In this document: positions 14,160-25,428 of the stretch, piece by piece
How positions within the stretch are numbered: position 1 is the first letter of the stretch
Layout: each line of letters starts with the position of its first letter
Made by a program: the position numbers and the translations under genes
Notes under the pieces: generated by a model
What the model was told of the DNA's origin: nothing
The model's input: only the letters and a program-made list of their open reading frames with translations
Database searches by the model: none
Assembly: GCF_051622035.1 (NCBI RefSeq)
Contig: NC_135361.1
Location: 29,257,205-29,321,204, forward strand
Origin: Arctopsyche grandis
Taxonomy: Eukaryota > Arthropoda > Insecta > Trichoptera > Hydropsychidae
Length of the DNA: 64,000 nt
Direction of reading: 5' to 3'

Positions 14160-15700
14160 ATAAAGGTGTCGAAGGAGCTACACGTCTTTACAGATCAAAT
14201 TATAATATTATGCTATTGTGAGGTGAGAGTTTAATTTAACAATATAAATTTAAATATAAATTTATTTTAGTGAAATTAGCATCTAAATCGATGGTTCTCA
14301 CGTGCAATTTTACTGGCACCAAATTTCACGTTTGTTGTGATTAAATGAATTAAAGCTTAATTTTATTCACTAAAAAATGGATCAATCTACAAGTTCGTTT
14401 ATTTAAAGACATTTTAAACATTTTGGTATTTTCGACAAAATTAACAAAGCAATTTATTGGTCCCAATTCTTTAAATTGACTTTATTCATGCTCAAGGAAG
14501 GTAAACAAAATTTTTCAACCTTGTTATTACTAAAATGGTTTTCAAATACTTAGTAATGTCTCATTTTTAATAATACATATTTACCGTTGACCCAGTTAAT
14601 TAAATTGAATACTGAAAATGAAATTTTCATTTATCATCATCAAAAGAATCTACAAAAGAGAGAGAGTTTTAAACAAATCAATTCCTCCAACCTTTTATCA
14701 AGTCCCAGATTTAAAGATTTTAAACACTGTTGTTTTAAGTTTTAATTTTTATTTAGAACTTGTGTTCGTAATCTTATCTAGAAAGTCGCAAAAAGTTACT
14801 TTTTTCTAGTTATTTATTAATCGAACGGCAAAAAATCCTTTAGGAATAAAATTGACCCTTTTATATAATCATTTTCAAGCTCTTCGCTTATTTTCCATCT
14901 AATGTGGTTGTTATTGAGTAATATTTTAGTTTTTTTATTGTTTTAAGCAAGTTTGACAATTTACTACTGATATTAATTGCATTTAATACTTTTCTCACTG
15001 TTAATTCCACATACATAAAATTAACAGCTTTGCAAACTATATATGTATATATGTATCTAACTCTTCTTGATGCACAATACAATGCATGCAAATTATTTAA
15101 TTTTTGAAGTCTTCGTTATACAAATAAAATTGTGAAACATTATTTTATTAAGCGTTGAACCGTTAAAAGAGAACCAATAATCTTAGTACATTTAAAAACT
15201 ATATTTTTTCATATGTAAAGACAAAGCAACTTGATTCATTAAACAGATTTGCTGAATAAAAAGGTACGTAGAAAATTATGTATAAGGAAAATTTATTGCC
15301 TCATAATTTTAACTTACTTTCCACTTTATTATACATATTTACATATATGCAAATACACTGTAAATTCTTTATAAATATCCTGATATTTTGCAAATTTTTA
15401 AAATAATTTCATAATCGATGGATACTTTTTTCCACTGACAAGTTTTTTCCTTGAATTTTTGTAAACATCCGTCTTATTTTCTATAAAACACAATCTATTC
15501 GAGTTCATGATGCTTTTATCTTAAAAATATTAAACATATAAAATAAATTATTACCTACAAGGAAAATAAACACATAAATAATTATATTACCATAAATAAA
15601 TAATTGAACTTAATTCGTGTAACGAAATTGTATTTTTTAATTACGCAATTATAAAATATAATTATTCAACTTAAAACGTATTCATCTTTTCTGATTTACA
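14160..15700. other. AT-rich intergenic DNA upstream of the lipase
   Basis: No gene, TIR or SINE was recognised. The short ORFs are AT-rich and lack similarity I can name. Confidence 0.6.
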
Positions 15701-15719
15701 GACTTCAAATAAAAAAAAA

Positions 15720-18700
15720 ATGAAAATGTTCACTTTACCAAAAGTATTCTACTGGTTGATGACCACTCTGATGAGTTTGGCGGTAGCACAACGGATGAAA
15801 TCGAAAATACCAATTGAAGCTTTCATGAAATTGGTGAAAAACCGTTTGACATATTTGTAAATTTAACGTTTATATCAATATTCAGAGATTATTGGTGAGT
15901 TACAGCCGGAATTGGCGGACAACCATGGATATTCCGTGCGAAAATATCAATCAGAAACACCTGACGGGTATAAAATAACGACATTTCGAATTAACAATAT
16001 GTTGGACCGGAAAAAGTTGCCCGTTCTCTTGATCCACGGACTTACAGGAAGCGCTGAAGACTTTGTAAGAATGGGACCCAAACGAAGCCTAGGTAATACC
16101 AGATTGACACGATACGAATGCACTAAGTCCGAGTTCGCTAATTTGGTCACGCGGACGTTACTCGTAGCGTGGCAACGTCCGAGTGACCAAAATAGCGACA
16201 TGGGACAGTGTGATATGATACGATAGAGTGAATTCTATTAAAATATATTCAAAATGACAGCTTTTTTAATGGCCGATGCTGGTTATGACGTGTGGCTGGG
16301 AAATGTACGCGGGAATACATATTCATCCCACGCTAGTTTGAAGAGAAGTGATATCGAATTTTGGAATTACAGGTATGAAGTGAATATTGCTTTGTTATTT
16401 TTCACATTTTATTATGTACTAGATTAACCCGGCATGCGTTGCAATGCCACAATAACGCATGCAATTCCCGTTCCCGTTCCCATTCTCGTTCCCGTTCCCA
16501 TTTGTCGGAAAAACGAAGGCAGCGAACGTTGCAATGACACTCATTCCCGTTTTTCCCGTTTCCTTTCCCGTTTTTTCCCGTTTTTTTACACGGTAATCTT
16601 TCCGGACATGCATACAACAAATCCTGAAAGTTCCATAGTAATCTGTACAGTGGTTTAGGAGCCTATTCGAGACACACAGACCGACATTCATCTTTATATA
16701 TGTATATAGAAGATGGTCAGTGCTGTCATCCAAAAACCTGTTGTTAAATATTTTAATAATCACCTCTTGAAATACAATATTAATGTCCCAGTTTTGTATT
16801 TTATATAACTTATATATAAATATGCGTATTGTTAAGATTTTCATAAATTATTTCTAAGAAAGTTGATTTGAAAGTATGATGTCCTCTCTCGTCATAAATA
16901 TTTTATTGTATTACATATAGTATACAATACATACAGTTTAAATTATTAAGTATGATGATATAATACTATATTTGCTACATACATAATTTACGTAAAAACA
17001 ACAAAAATAGGGGTTTTGTAACCATAGTTTGTATGTATTACTAGTGGTGTTCCCCTTTGATTTCAACGGGTGGTTTCGGAAAGGAATTGATACACGAATT
17101 AAAATAAAGTTGAGTGAGCGCATTACCAACCCGTTCACCCGTTTGAAATTATGAATGAACGTGTATGTGTGTCTTCGTGGATGTGTGAATTTGTGTACGC
17201 TCCCGCGTAGCGCATCTGACGCTGGTGTCACTCATCGCTTGGCCTGACGTCGCTTGGCGCTTAATATCAGGAGTATATGTCAAACGCTCCACACCTAATT
17301 CCCCGCTACCCTGCTTCCCAGTGTCTCCTCGACACGAGTGGATGCTTTAAATCCACCCATTGGTCAGAATGATGATACATTGGTCTAATTGGTCAAAGGT
17401 TTTAGTCCATGTGGACCACTTCACTCTGATTGGCTGTGCGCCTTGTTCGCGTGTATTTATTTAATTAAATATCTCCATACTTGTCCACGCGTCCGTCACA
17501 AGCATGCATCGCGTCCGGTTTTTATATACATATATTATTATTATAATATTTTTGTTGAAAGCCCGTTAAGAAAGAATACGGAAATTTAATGAAATCACCA
17601 GATACAGAACTCAGTTAACGGGAGTTTGAAAATTTACGGTATTGCGAATTATGGCTTTTAATCAATAAAATGAATTAAAATAAAAAATATACAGGCGAAT
17701 ATTCTACACAAATACAATTTTAATCAGATAATTTTTCCAATTTATCTGATTTCATTGTTGAAACAAATTGACAACCTACCCTCGTTTTTCATAATTATTT
17801 TAAATTAATAATAATAATGATGTTGTAACGAACGGTTTTACGCGCGTTATCTGATCTCGCGGTGGGAGATGCAGAGGGTGGATACGTCGTTCTTCATTCA
17901 AGGGTCGGGTTATAGGGAAACGTGAACTAACCTTGGGATACAGTTTCTATAGTCGGGGAGGTTCCTGACTGCAAATCGTCTCGTTGATAACAGCTTCCTC
18001 GTGGTCGGGTCCTCCGGTTTCTCCGGAAACGGCGTGAGGAATACAGGGGACGTTGGCTGGAACTCTTGGGAGGGAGTGATGCTGCACTCGACCTCACAGC
18101 GGTTATTCAGCAAGATGGCGGATCTCTGGGCTCCGTTTCCCCGTGGAGACGTGCACAGGAGAGATCTTTCTTCGTCGGTGGATGGCGGGTGAGAGGCTCG
18201 CTCTCGATGCGCGCGCGCCTATAAGGCTCTTTTCTGTGTGGCCACTCGAAATAAAGGGCGAGTGTTGCCCTATGGGACTATGGAGAGAACGTCGCGTTAC
18301 AATGTACATTTATATAAAGTGCAGTAAACGGAACATTGCGCAAATTGCGATCACGCGCACGACAATCGTTCCCACAAAAATTGCGAATACAGAATATCTG
18401 GCAATCGAGTTTTCGTTAGTACAATATTTCATAAAAACTCCATCAATCGTACATACCCAGCAGTTTGGCTTAGTGATAGCGTATATATTTAGCATCACTG
18501 AGGTCATAGGTTCGAGTCCTCGCCACTGCTGGTTAGATTTGGGGGTTTTGTGACTCCAAATCGATCGTTTCTCTATCAGAGATTGCCAATTTTATCTGAT
18601 CATTGCTGAAACGGTTCCTGAAAATTGGTATTAAAATCTAATCCTGTTGTCACAAAAATCTGCCTGTGTATAATTTGTATTAATTATACACAGTAATCTG

Positions 18701-20918
18701 AAATCTATAGATATCTCTATCGACATCTCTATAATTTCGTATTTATTGTATGTATGTATAAAAATTGTATACAAAAAAAAAAAATCTAAAAATAATCCAT
18801 AGATGTCACTATGATTATTATTTCTGATTAATTGTTATATTCTATATATTCTGATTGTATATGTATGTATTACTGTATTTCTGATTTTCTGATTGTTTAT
18901 GTATTTCATTAACGTACACCCGTCGCATTGGAGCAAATCTGTAATGGCGAGTGTGTTTTGATTTGTGACAATAAAAATAAATAAATAAATAAAAATATCG
19001 ATTGATGGAGTTTTTGGATGTCAGATGTTTCGTGATCGAGATTTTAGTGACGTGATCCGAGATCGCTTTTTGCGGAATAATCACTGAACCATAAAGTACA
19101 TACATATGTACAAATTTAGCCATAGGTGTCGCCTTGGGGCAAAATCCGTAATGGCACTATGGTAAATATCATTTTTTTAAATAGAAATATATACAAAATA
19201 TTCCCTGCTAGATTTCATTGCATAGTGAAGAATGTTCATCGATCTGTTTGTCCCTTTAATAACTTTGTATTTATGTAAATACATATGTATTTAGTTACGA
19301 AGAGCACGGAAAATACGATATTCCGTCAGTGATGGAAACAATTCTGAGGGAAACATTTTCTTCTAAGCTACACGTCATAGCGGTTTCCTTGGGAACGACA
19401 GTTTATTTTGTAGCCTGTCATCGAAGACCTGATCTAGCAGCCAAAGTGGCCACCTTCACAGCACTTGGTCCAGTCGTCTCACCGGGTAAAGCAATCAGAC
19501 GTATACCAAAATGGATATTTGATCTTCATCTTCCCGTAAGAAATATTCTTTAAATTACTTGTATAATCATCATCATCTAAAGCCATTCACCATCTACTGC
19601 TGGATGAAGGCCTCTCCAACACGCTTCCACTCGTCTCTGTTTTGCGCAACTCTCATCCATCTCACCCCACACATTTTCCTAATTTCGTCTTCCCATCTCC
19701 CTTGCGGTCTTCCTTTTACCCTTTTGCATTCTCTCGGGTACCATTCAAGCACTTCTTTTGTCCACCTTTCGTCCATTCTTCTAGCCACGTGGCCCACCAT
19801 TGGCATTTCAATCTCTTTACTATATCCATTATGTTCACTACCCTTGTCATACTTCTCACCCACGTATTCCGCTTCCTGTCCGTATACTTTGATATAATTC
19901 GCAGGGTGCACAATTTCAACAATGATATTTTTCAGAATCGACTCAAAAATGTAAATTTGGATCCCTTTTCGTTTCCAAATGTTCGAATTTTATCAGAATT
20001 GTGCAAATCCGACGACCCAACTACAGACAGGTGCTACACTAAAATCTACTTTCCAATTTGCGGTGAAGACTATGAACAAGTCGATTGGGTTGGACATTCG
20101 TCAATATATCCAAATATTTTTGCTACATATGTATGTATGTACATATATAATTAATATACTATTTCAATTTTTAGAATAAAACCACTATAATAATCGGAAG
20201 ACTGCAACCAATTTCCATGAAAACAATCGAGCACTTAAGTCAAATGGCTTATGCAGGTATTTCATGTTTTAAAACTCCTAAATTTCGATTTAAAAATGTG
20301 TATTACAATTTCAATCAAAAATCCTTCTTATTATTTAATAAGGAGCTTTTCAAGAATATGACTTTGGAAGAAGGTTAAATATGGAGAAGTATGGATATTC
20401 ATCACCAAAGCTATATAACCTGTCGGCAAATGTAGCGCCAACGATACTTATTTTCGGTAAAAATGATCAAATGGCCGAAGCACGGGTAATGCATATTAAT
20501 ATTTATAATATAATATAATATTATTTTACTATTCACGGGATGGACTCCAGGCGCGGCTCGTTTTTAGGTACTGCGGTACTGCAGTACCTCTACCAAAACA
20601 GTTTTGATATGAAGAAACTATAGATGGGTACATGCAGTATCTCAAAAAAATTTCCCTCGAGCCGCTACCGATGGACAAAATTGACTTAATAATATTTATT
20701 TTTAAATAAAACAAATAAAATTTAAGTTAAAGTGTACATATGTATTTTAGGCGGGCGAAAGACTAGCCAGAGAGCTAAGAAAAACGAATCCAAAAGTTAT
20801 GACCAAATTGTTGCCTTATGAGAAATTCAATCACATTGATTTTGTCTATGCAAAAAATATCCACACACTGCTAAATTATGACATTTTGAAAATATTTGAG
20901 ACGATTTATGAAAAGTGA
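15720..20918 (+). CDS. Acid/neutral lipase of the gastric-lysosomal (AB-hydrolase) family
   Basis: Secreted lipase; hydrolysis of triglycerides or other esters is expected from the family. Eight exons, all frame-consistent: 15720-15833, 15888-16092, 16261-16372, 19295-19535, 19936-20130, 20175-20256, 20343-20485, 20751-20918; product 419 residues. Signal peptide MKMFTLPKVFYWLMTTLMSLAVA. Motifs: VLLIHGLTGSAEDFV (oxyanion region), AFLMADAGYDVWLGNVRGNT, nucleophile elbow IAVSLGTT with Ser175, Asp358 in FGKNDQ, His392 in KFNHIDFVY. The elbow normally reads GHSxG; here it is A-V-S-L-G, so Gly and His are replaced although the triad is kept. Introns 1, 2 and 5-7 are short; intron 3 (2.9 kb) holds two Helitron-like elements, a solo LTR and a SINE. 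The start ATG at 15720 follows A-rich leader; a second Met two codons on is equally possible. Confidence 0.88.
16419..16713 (-). mobile_element. Non-autonomous Helitron-like element, family H2
   Basis: Minus-strand 3' end: hairpin with arms GCATGCGTT/AACGCATGC, then ~11 bp and CTAG beside T. Interior is rich in CGGGAACGGGAA-type repeats. The 5' end is near TCTTCTATATACATA and carries GTCTGTGTGTCTCGAATAGG. Same family as 32207-32483. Lies in lipase intron 3. Confidence 0.7.
17041..17640 (-). mobile_element. Non-autonomous Helitron-like element, family H4
   Basis: Minus-strand 3' end is a CCCGTTGAAATCAA-type hairpin, then CACCACTAG beside T. The body includes GACCAATGGGTGGAT and TTTGACCAATTAGACCAATG, which recur in opposite orientation at 61200-61797. 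GC content is higher than the surroundings. The 5' border is approximate. Lies in lipase intron 3. Confidence 0.6.
17824..18301 (+). mobile_element. Solo LTR fossil
   Basis: 478 bp starting TGTAACGAACGG and ending GTCGCGTTACA, flanked by the 4-bp duplication ATGT (17820-17823 and 18302-18305). It has a TATAA box (~18222) and AATAAA (~18251) in the expected order. Gypsy-like by duplication length. No internal region. Lies in lipase intron 3. Confidence 0.85.
18330..19075 (-). repeat. Decayed hAT-type MITE interrupted by a SINE
   Basis: The flanks of the SINE at 18459-18995 (GAGTTTTCGTTAGTAC on the left; GATGGAGTTTTTGGATGTCA on the right) resemble the two halves of the MITE at 39001-39195 (CAAGTTCTCGTTAGTATG; GATGGACTTTTCGGCTCCCA). 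This suggests an older MITE split by the SINE. Confidence 0.45.
18459..18995 (+). repeat. tRNA-derived SINE with variant 3' end
   Basis: Head of about 75 bp with an A-box-like GGCTTAGTGATAGC and a perfect B box (GGTTCGAGTCC), closed by CAGCAG/CTGCTG. The body has GTGACTCCAAATCGATCG and the 3' end has a different module from the main family (CACCCGTCGCATTGGAGCAA) plus an (ATAA)n tail. Lies in lipase intron 3. Confidence 0.8.
19559..19915 (-). mobile_element. LINE 3' fragment (RTE/BovB-like)
   Basis: Minus-strand frame reads VYGQEAEYVGEKYDKGSEHN, MVGHVARRMDERWTKEVLEW and GRPQGRWEDEIRKMCGVRW MRVAQNRDEWKRVGEAFIQQ in parts, the C-terminus of a LINE ORF2. Less decayed than the sister piece at 1640-2265. 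Lies in lipase intron 4, antisense. Confidence 0.85.
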
Positions 20919-21173
20919 ACCCGGAGTACGAACAAATATTGAATATATAATATGTATGTACAGATCTAAAGCGTAAACGTATGTATGAATGTATAAAAAA
21001 TTAAGATTTTTTCATATAAATAAATAAGTAAAATGTTTTTTGAATAATTCATTTCAATCGCTATTATAATAGTACACAATAGAATTAAATTAAACGAAAA
21101 ATTGGGATTTATTTTATTTTTTATTTGAATAAATAAATAAAATATTATAAATGGAGTCATCATATATATAATA

Positions 21174-21600
21174 TCGCTATTCTGTATGTGTGTGTATCTT
21201 CGACATACATACATATGTATGTACGTCACAGCTTAAACACTGCCATACGAATATAATAATGAATGAAAAAAACTTTTATATATGTAAAAATTGATATATG
21301 TTCGATATCAATGTTTCCTCTAGGAAAGTCTCTGAGCATTTAGCGCCATCTATTGAAATACTATATAGGTAATTAATTTTTCTGTAATTAAGTAATTAAT
21401 AGGTAAGAAGGTAGTTCTTACCATTTTTTTTTCATATTAAACAATTAAACATAAATATTTAATTAAATAAATTTAATAGGTATTTGATAAAAATTCGACC
21501 GCGTGCGAATCAAACACAGGACCGACACATTTCTTTTAATTTTTTAATAAATTCATATGCCAACACCCATGCGATAATATTTTATCGGGTACAACACTAG
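21174..21600 (+). mobile_element. Non-autonomous Helitron-like element, family H1
   Basis: 427 bp, starts TCGCTATTCTGTATGTGTGT after A and ends with the hairpin CGATAATATTTTATCG, then GGTACAACACTAG before T. Shared interior includes GCGCCATCTATTGAAA and ACCGACACATTTCTTTTAAT. This is the least interrupted of three copies (others 31296-32633 and 38943-39529). Confidence 0.75.
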
Positions 21601-21899
21601 TAGTATTATATATTATGGATTGGTGGTATGAATATGTATATGAGAAATTTCTATAACGATTTCTTTTTTTTTATTTTTGACTAATATGCAAAAATCGGCC
21701 GAAAATTCATCTATGAAGTATATGTAGCAAAGATTTCCATAATCATAGCTATGAGGGGTGGAAGATTTTGGAGATTTTGGAGGAGCAAATGGTGAAAAGT
21801 CTTATACGAAGGATACAATTTATTAATTTATTATAAACAGTCTGACAAGGGATACGCGAATTATAAAAGGTAAGGAGCCGTTAAAAAATACAACCTTTC

Positions 21900-22640
21900 G
21901 ATAGCTCCAATAATTATCGAAATATATGGAGATAAATCAATGAAAATATATGCATATCCGTATGCAAATGATAAGTTTCTCCTATATTTCTTCAAATATG
22001 GGATTCACCGTTATCGATCACTGTCAAGCAAGGATACAATATCACCGAAAACACTCCAGGGGTGATTTTTGGTACTGTGTACTGTAGGGATATAGCGCTG
22101 TACATATACGAAACTAGGTCGATGATATCACCTATTTCCCTCATCGAACTCAATCTGTACAAAGGGATCATCGCGTCCTGTTCATATATGAAAGTCAACC
22201 TTGACCGACGTACCTCCTTTCGAACTAGGACAAAGACGATTCGACTCGCTCCAGATACGCAATCACGAGTATACGGGAACCCTCACGGAGCTACGCAACT
22301 ACGCATCAAACATAGGACACAATGGAAGACCTCGACTCCATTGGAATCTTCCAGAAGAAAAAGTTCATCGCTCGATCGTAAAACGAACGAAATCCAGCAG
22401 TGATGTCATCATGCAACTACGACACTTGACCTGAAGACATCTGCACATGGCACGCTTCGATCCACAATGTATATAAACCAATGCACCAAACCTCTGGAGT
22501 TCAGCCAGATCACTTCTCTGAAGCTCAACTTCTTCGTACATATAATTACCATTGTAACAACTGAACATAAATAAACGATCCTCTTACAAACACAAACAGT
22601 GTTTACATAGGCCGGAAATCGGTCGAAACCTATCACCCCC
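21900..22640 (+). mobile_element. LTR-like fossil with upstream repeat
   Basis: A block with a TATA box (TGTATATAAACC, ~22470), a polyadenylation signal (AATAAACGATCC, ~22570) and an end near CCTATCA (22638). Part of it (TTCATCGCTCGATCGTAAAA, ~22360) recurs inverted in the solo LTR at 44893-45570, so the two LTR families are related. The left border is not clear; the first 200 bp match 590-800. Confidence 0.5.
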
Positions 22641-22649
22641 CTATAGTAC

Positions 22650-23287
22650 TGTTGCGTAGGATTATGGAGGATCCAAGTAAAAGGCCAAAGTCGCTTCTAT
22701 GGCATTTATTGGTGATTAAGGAGATACATGCACTGCCAGTGCTTCGTCCAGAATATCTTAATATGGTCTAAGTACCTCCTTATAAACCCTGCGCTGCAAA
22801 CGATTGAAAACCAAGCGGGCGCATGCTCATTTCATACTTTTGTCTCAGCTTTTGCCATTTAAAACTTTCCAGAAAGATCCAACTCAATTTTAAGAATTGC
22901 CAATCATCAATGTACATCGAAATGTCATTTGCGGAACCCCATGAATATTTCATCTTTTGTACATGCTGAAATTCAAACAGTTAAAATTCAATCGAAACGA
23001 GCATGCAGCCGGGTGGTTTGCAATCATTTGCAGCAAACCCCCTTATAAAGGACAGGTCGATCAGGGCATCTTCGACGTCCGGTTTGTTTACCTATTGTTA
23101 TAGACATGCAGTCCCACACCACTATAACGGGAAACCGTGCTGACCACTTAGTTCATTCGGCAGTTTCCTTTGTTAGCCGAATGCACTTAAGCCTGGAGAT
23201 AATCCTCGGAACCAATCAGAACGGTCGCACAGTATCTGGGATGCTACTCGGCCTAATCCGATTGGTTACAGTACCATGTTTGTAACA
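22650..23287 (-). mobile_element. LTR fossil interrupted by a MITE
   Basis: Same family as the LTR at 2747-3106: on the plus strand it begins TGTTGCGTAGG...GGAGGATCCAAG, has the reverse AATAAA (CATTTATTGGTGATTAAGG) and ends TTTGTAACA. A 254-bp MITE splits it at 22787-23040. Confidence 0.6.
22787..23040. mobile_element. MITE with 42-bp inverted repeats and 9-bp duplication
   Basis: Ends CCCTGCGCTGCAAACGATTG and GAGCATGCAGCC...TTGCAGCAAACCC are imperfect inverted repeats of about 42 bp. The flanking duplication CCTTATAAA (22778-22786, 23041-23049) is exact and also copies the TATA-like site of the host LTR. The 8-9 bp duplication fits hAT or Mutator-like families. Confidence 0.75.
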
Positions 23288-23424
23288 GACGCCAGGCGTT
23301 CTCAATCGAGATGCCACCTGGACGTGATGTTTATAGAGTTCGTGGTAAAGCGTGGCGTGTCTTCCCTCAATGATGCCCGCTGATCGTATTCTATTGTCTG
23401 GTATCTCTGCTGATGGCGGCTCTG

Positions 23425-23600
23425 CTCTCTATCTCCCTCTTTCGTACAGTATACGTATATGTGAGTGTGATATGGGGAGAAGGAAAATGGCGGGAGATTA
23501 TATATAATGAAAACGGGTTGTAAATCTGTTTGTAAGCAACTGTATTTAAACCTTGTGTACAGATAACAAGCAGGGGGGAAGTGGGGGAGTTCGTGTACAA
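23425..23600. repeat. Direct repeat, left copy (with 23970-24130)
   Basis: About 150 bp from CTTTCGTACAGTATACG to GTAAATCTG that recurs, diverged, at 23970-24130. The two copies flank the LINE end at 23640-23945. Confidence 0.6.
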
Positions 23601-23639
23601 AGAAGCACGCACGTTAGGATTTGAGGTTGTGTCAAAAAT

Positions 23640-23945
23640 ATTAGTACATTGTCTTTTGTTTATAAGTTAGATCATAAGTTATTACCTAAGTATTTTGATG
23701 ATTATATAATAAGGAATAGAGATAAACATAGTGTTTATACTAGAAATAAGGACAAACTAGTTGTAAGTAGAGTAAGAAAGAATAAGACGGCTGGGGGTGT
23801 TTTTCACAGGGGTGTGCTCATGTATAATGCCCTCCCTGAGTGCATCAGGTCTGCTAAAAACATGGATGCATTCCTGCGAGGTGCGAAGAGACACCTCTGT
23901 GAGGGACAGTACATATAAGTTAATTATAAATTTTAGAGTTAAGTA
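23640..23945 (+). mobile_element. LINE 3' fragment (CR1/L2-like reverse transcriptase end)
   Basis: Open frame with FVYKLDHKLLPKYFDDYI, then YTRNKDKLVVSRVRKN and FHRGVLMYNALPECIRS, a C-terminal pattern of CR1/L2-type LINE ORFs ('...RGvklYNsLP...'). The stop is at ~23916. Same family as 58843-59399. Confidence 0.75.
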
Positions 23946-23969
23946 TAATAATTAAGATGTATTTTTAAT

Positions 23970-24130
23970 GTATATCTCTCTCTCGTACAGTGCGCGTAAG
24001 TGAGTGTGATACGGGACAAAGGCGGGAGTTTATATAATAATGAAAACAGGTCGTAAATCTGATCACAATGATTATATTTCCACGTTGACTGTACATAGAG
24101 CAAACAGAGGGAAAGAAGGGGGAGGGAAGT
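23970..24130. repeat. Direct repeat, right copy
   Basis: Second copy of the ~150-bp repeat of 23425-23600 (CTCGTACAGTGCGCG to CGTAAATCTGATC). Confidence 0.6.
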
Positions 24131-24139
24131 TATGGGGAC

Positions 24140-24990
24140 TGATCTAGTTGTGAAGGTGTTCTTCACCACCAGTCCGCCATGTATTATAGACGAGTTCGTC
24201 TGTGTTTTAGTAGTTAATACTGCTGTTTGTTTGAATAAGGTACTTTATTGTTTGAATATACAAGTGTATAAATATGTTGTTGAAACGGCTGGAATCGTAG
24301 TGTTCTCGAGACGGCTATTGACTGTTGACTTGGTGTCGTGCGGGCCGCTGGATCTGCAATGTGTCGTTGCTCTGGATCCGGCTGAGTTGCGAGCGTTCTT
24401 CCATTGTAGGGTAGTGTAGTGGTAGCTGGTCAGAAGCTGGATGTCGACTGGTCTGCTGCTGTGTATCGACTCTTGTTGCTGTGGGTCGACTGAAGTTGTT
24501 TGGGGTGGACCTCCTTTTATATTGTTTTTGGGGATCCACGTGACTTGTCGCAGGTGGTGTTTACGTGTGCGAGTTATGCGAGGAATGTGGTTTGTTGTTT
24601 AGGGTGGACGTTTCTCGAATGTTTGGCGTCGTTCCACTCGATTTAGTTTAATGGATGCAGGTGTTCTTCGACTTGAGATAACGTCAATGGTTGAGCGTGA
24701 GAAATGTATTCTCCGTCGCAATAGATTTCGATAGTTTCGATTGCGGTGACGAGATTCCTACAAAGTCAACAAAGAAACTACGCGTGCTTTTTGAGGTTAG
24801 CCACGCGTAGCTAAGTTGTCTGCCTTCTGGACGAAGACAGACCAGGCTTCCTCTGGTGCACACCGGACGGATACTGGAGCTGGTCTCCAAGTATCGTCAC
24901 AACCCTCACCAGCCTCTAGCTGGTGATTTCGGTGGCGAGGAGCGAAGGGCCCCGTAAACACCGCAGTGTTTACGTGCCAAACCGTTCTCG
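24140..24990 (-). mobile_element. LTR-like repeat block related to 4235-5273
   Basis: In reverse it holds the same CAGCAGACCAGTCGACATCC segment and a TATA-like site (AATATAAAAGGAGG on the minus strand, ~24520), and GGAATCTCGTCACCGC near 24750. It ends near a GTAAACACCGCAGTGTTTAC palindrome (24954-24973). Borders are approximate. It lies about 0.45 kb upstream of NDUFA1 exon 1. Confidence 0.45.
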
Positions 24991-25428
24991 ATAACTGTCA
25001 GTTTGTGGGCCAACCGCTGTCTCAGGGTGGCCAGCACAAAAATATATCGGCCAAATCGTGGGTAGTTAGGCCATGAAAGCCGATCATCAGAATTAGTCTG
25101 AACAATATGTGCTAGGTGTGTTGCGTTTTTTTCGCATTTTTGAAAACATAAAAAAAAAAAGTTAAAACGGTACGTTTAGTACTCAGTGTGTTTTCACCCT
25201 TAGGGGATCTAAGTCCCTTTCGTTTGATGGAAAAATATTTAAATCCATGTGGCCAACGTCTGTAGATGAGAGGAGTCGCAACACAAAAACGTAAAATTTC
25301 CATACAACGTGAATGCTCGTGAACGAGAGTGTTACGTTCTCAATACTTATACTGTGACAACTGAAGGGGCCCAGCTGTCAGAATCTTAGATCAGATCAGC
25401 GAGCGATTGATCTTAAAAGCATTCAAGA

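Noticed and set aside
16435-16620. Cys-poor repetitive ORFs with VPVPILVPVP or NGKNGNEC patterns
   Set aside because: Product of the CGGGAACGGGAA repeats inside a Helitron-like element.
18143-18553. 136-residue plus-strand ORF
   Set aside because: Spans the end of a solo LTR, a MITE relic and a SINE head, so it is a chance frame.
24132-24419. 95-residue plus-strand ORF rich in Val/Leu
   Set aside because: Lies in the reverse strand of an LTR-like repeat block and has no recognisable domain.
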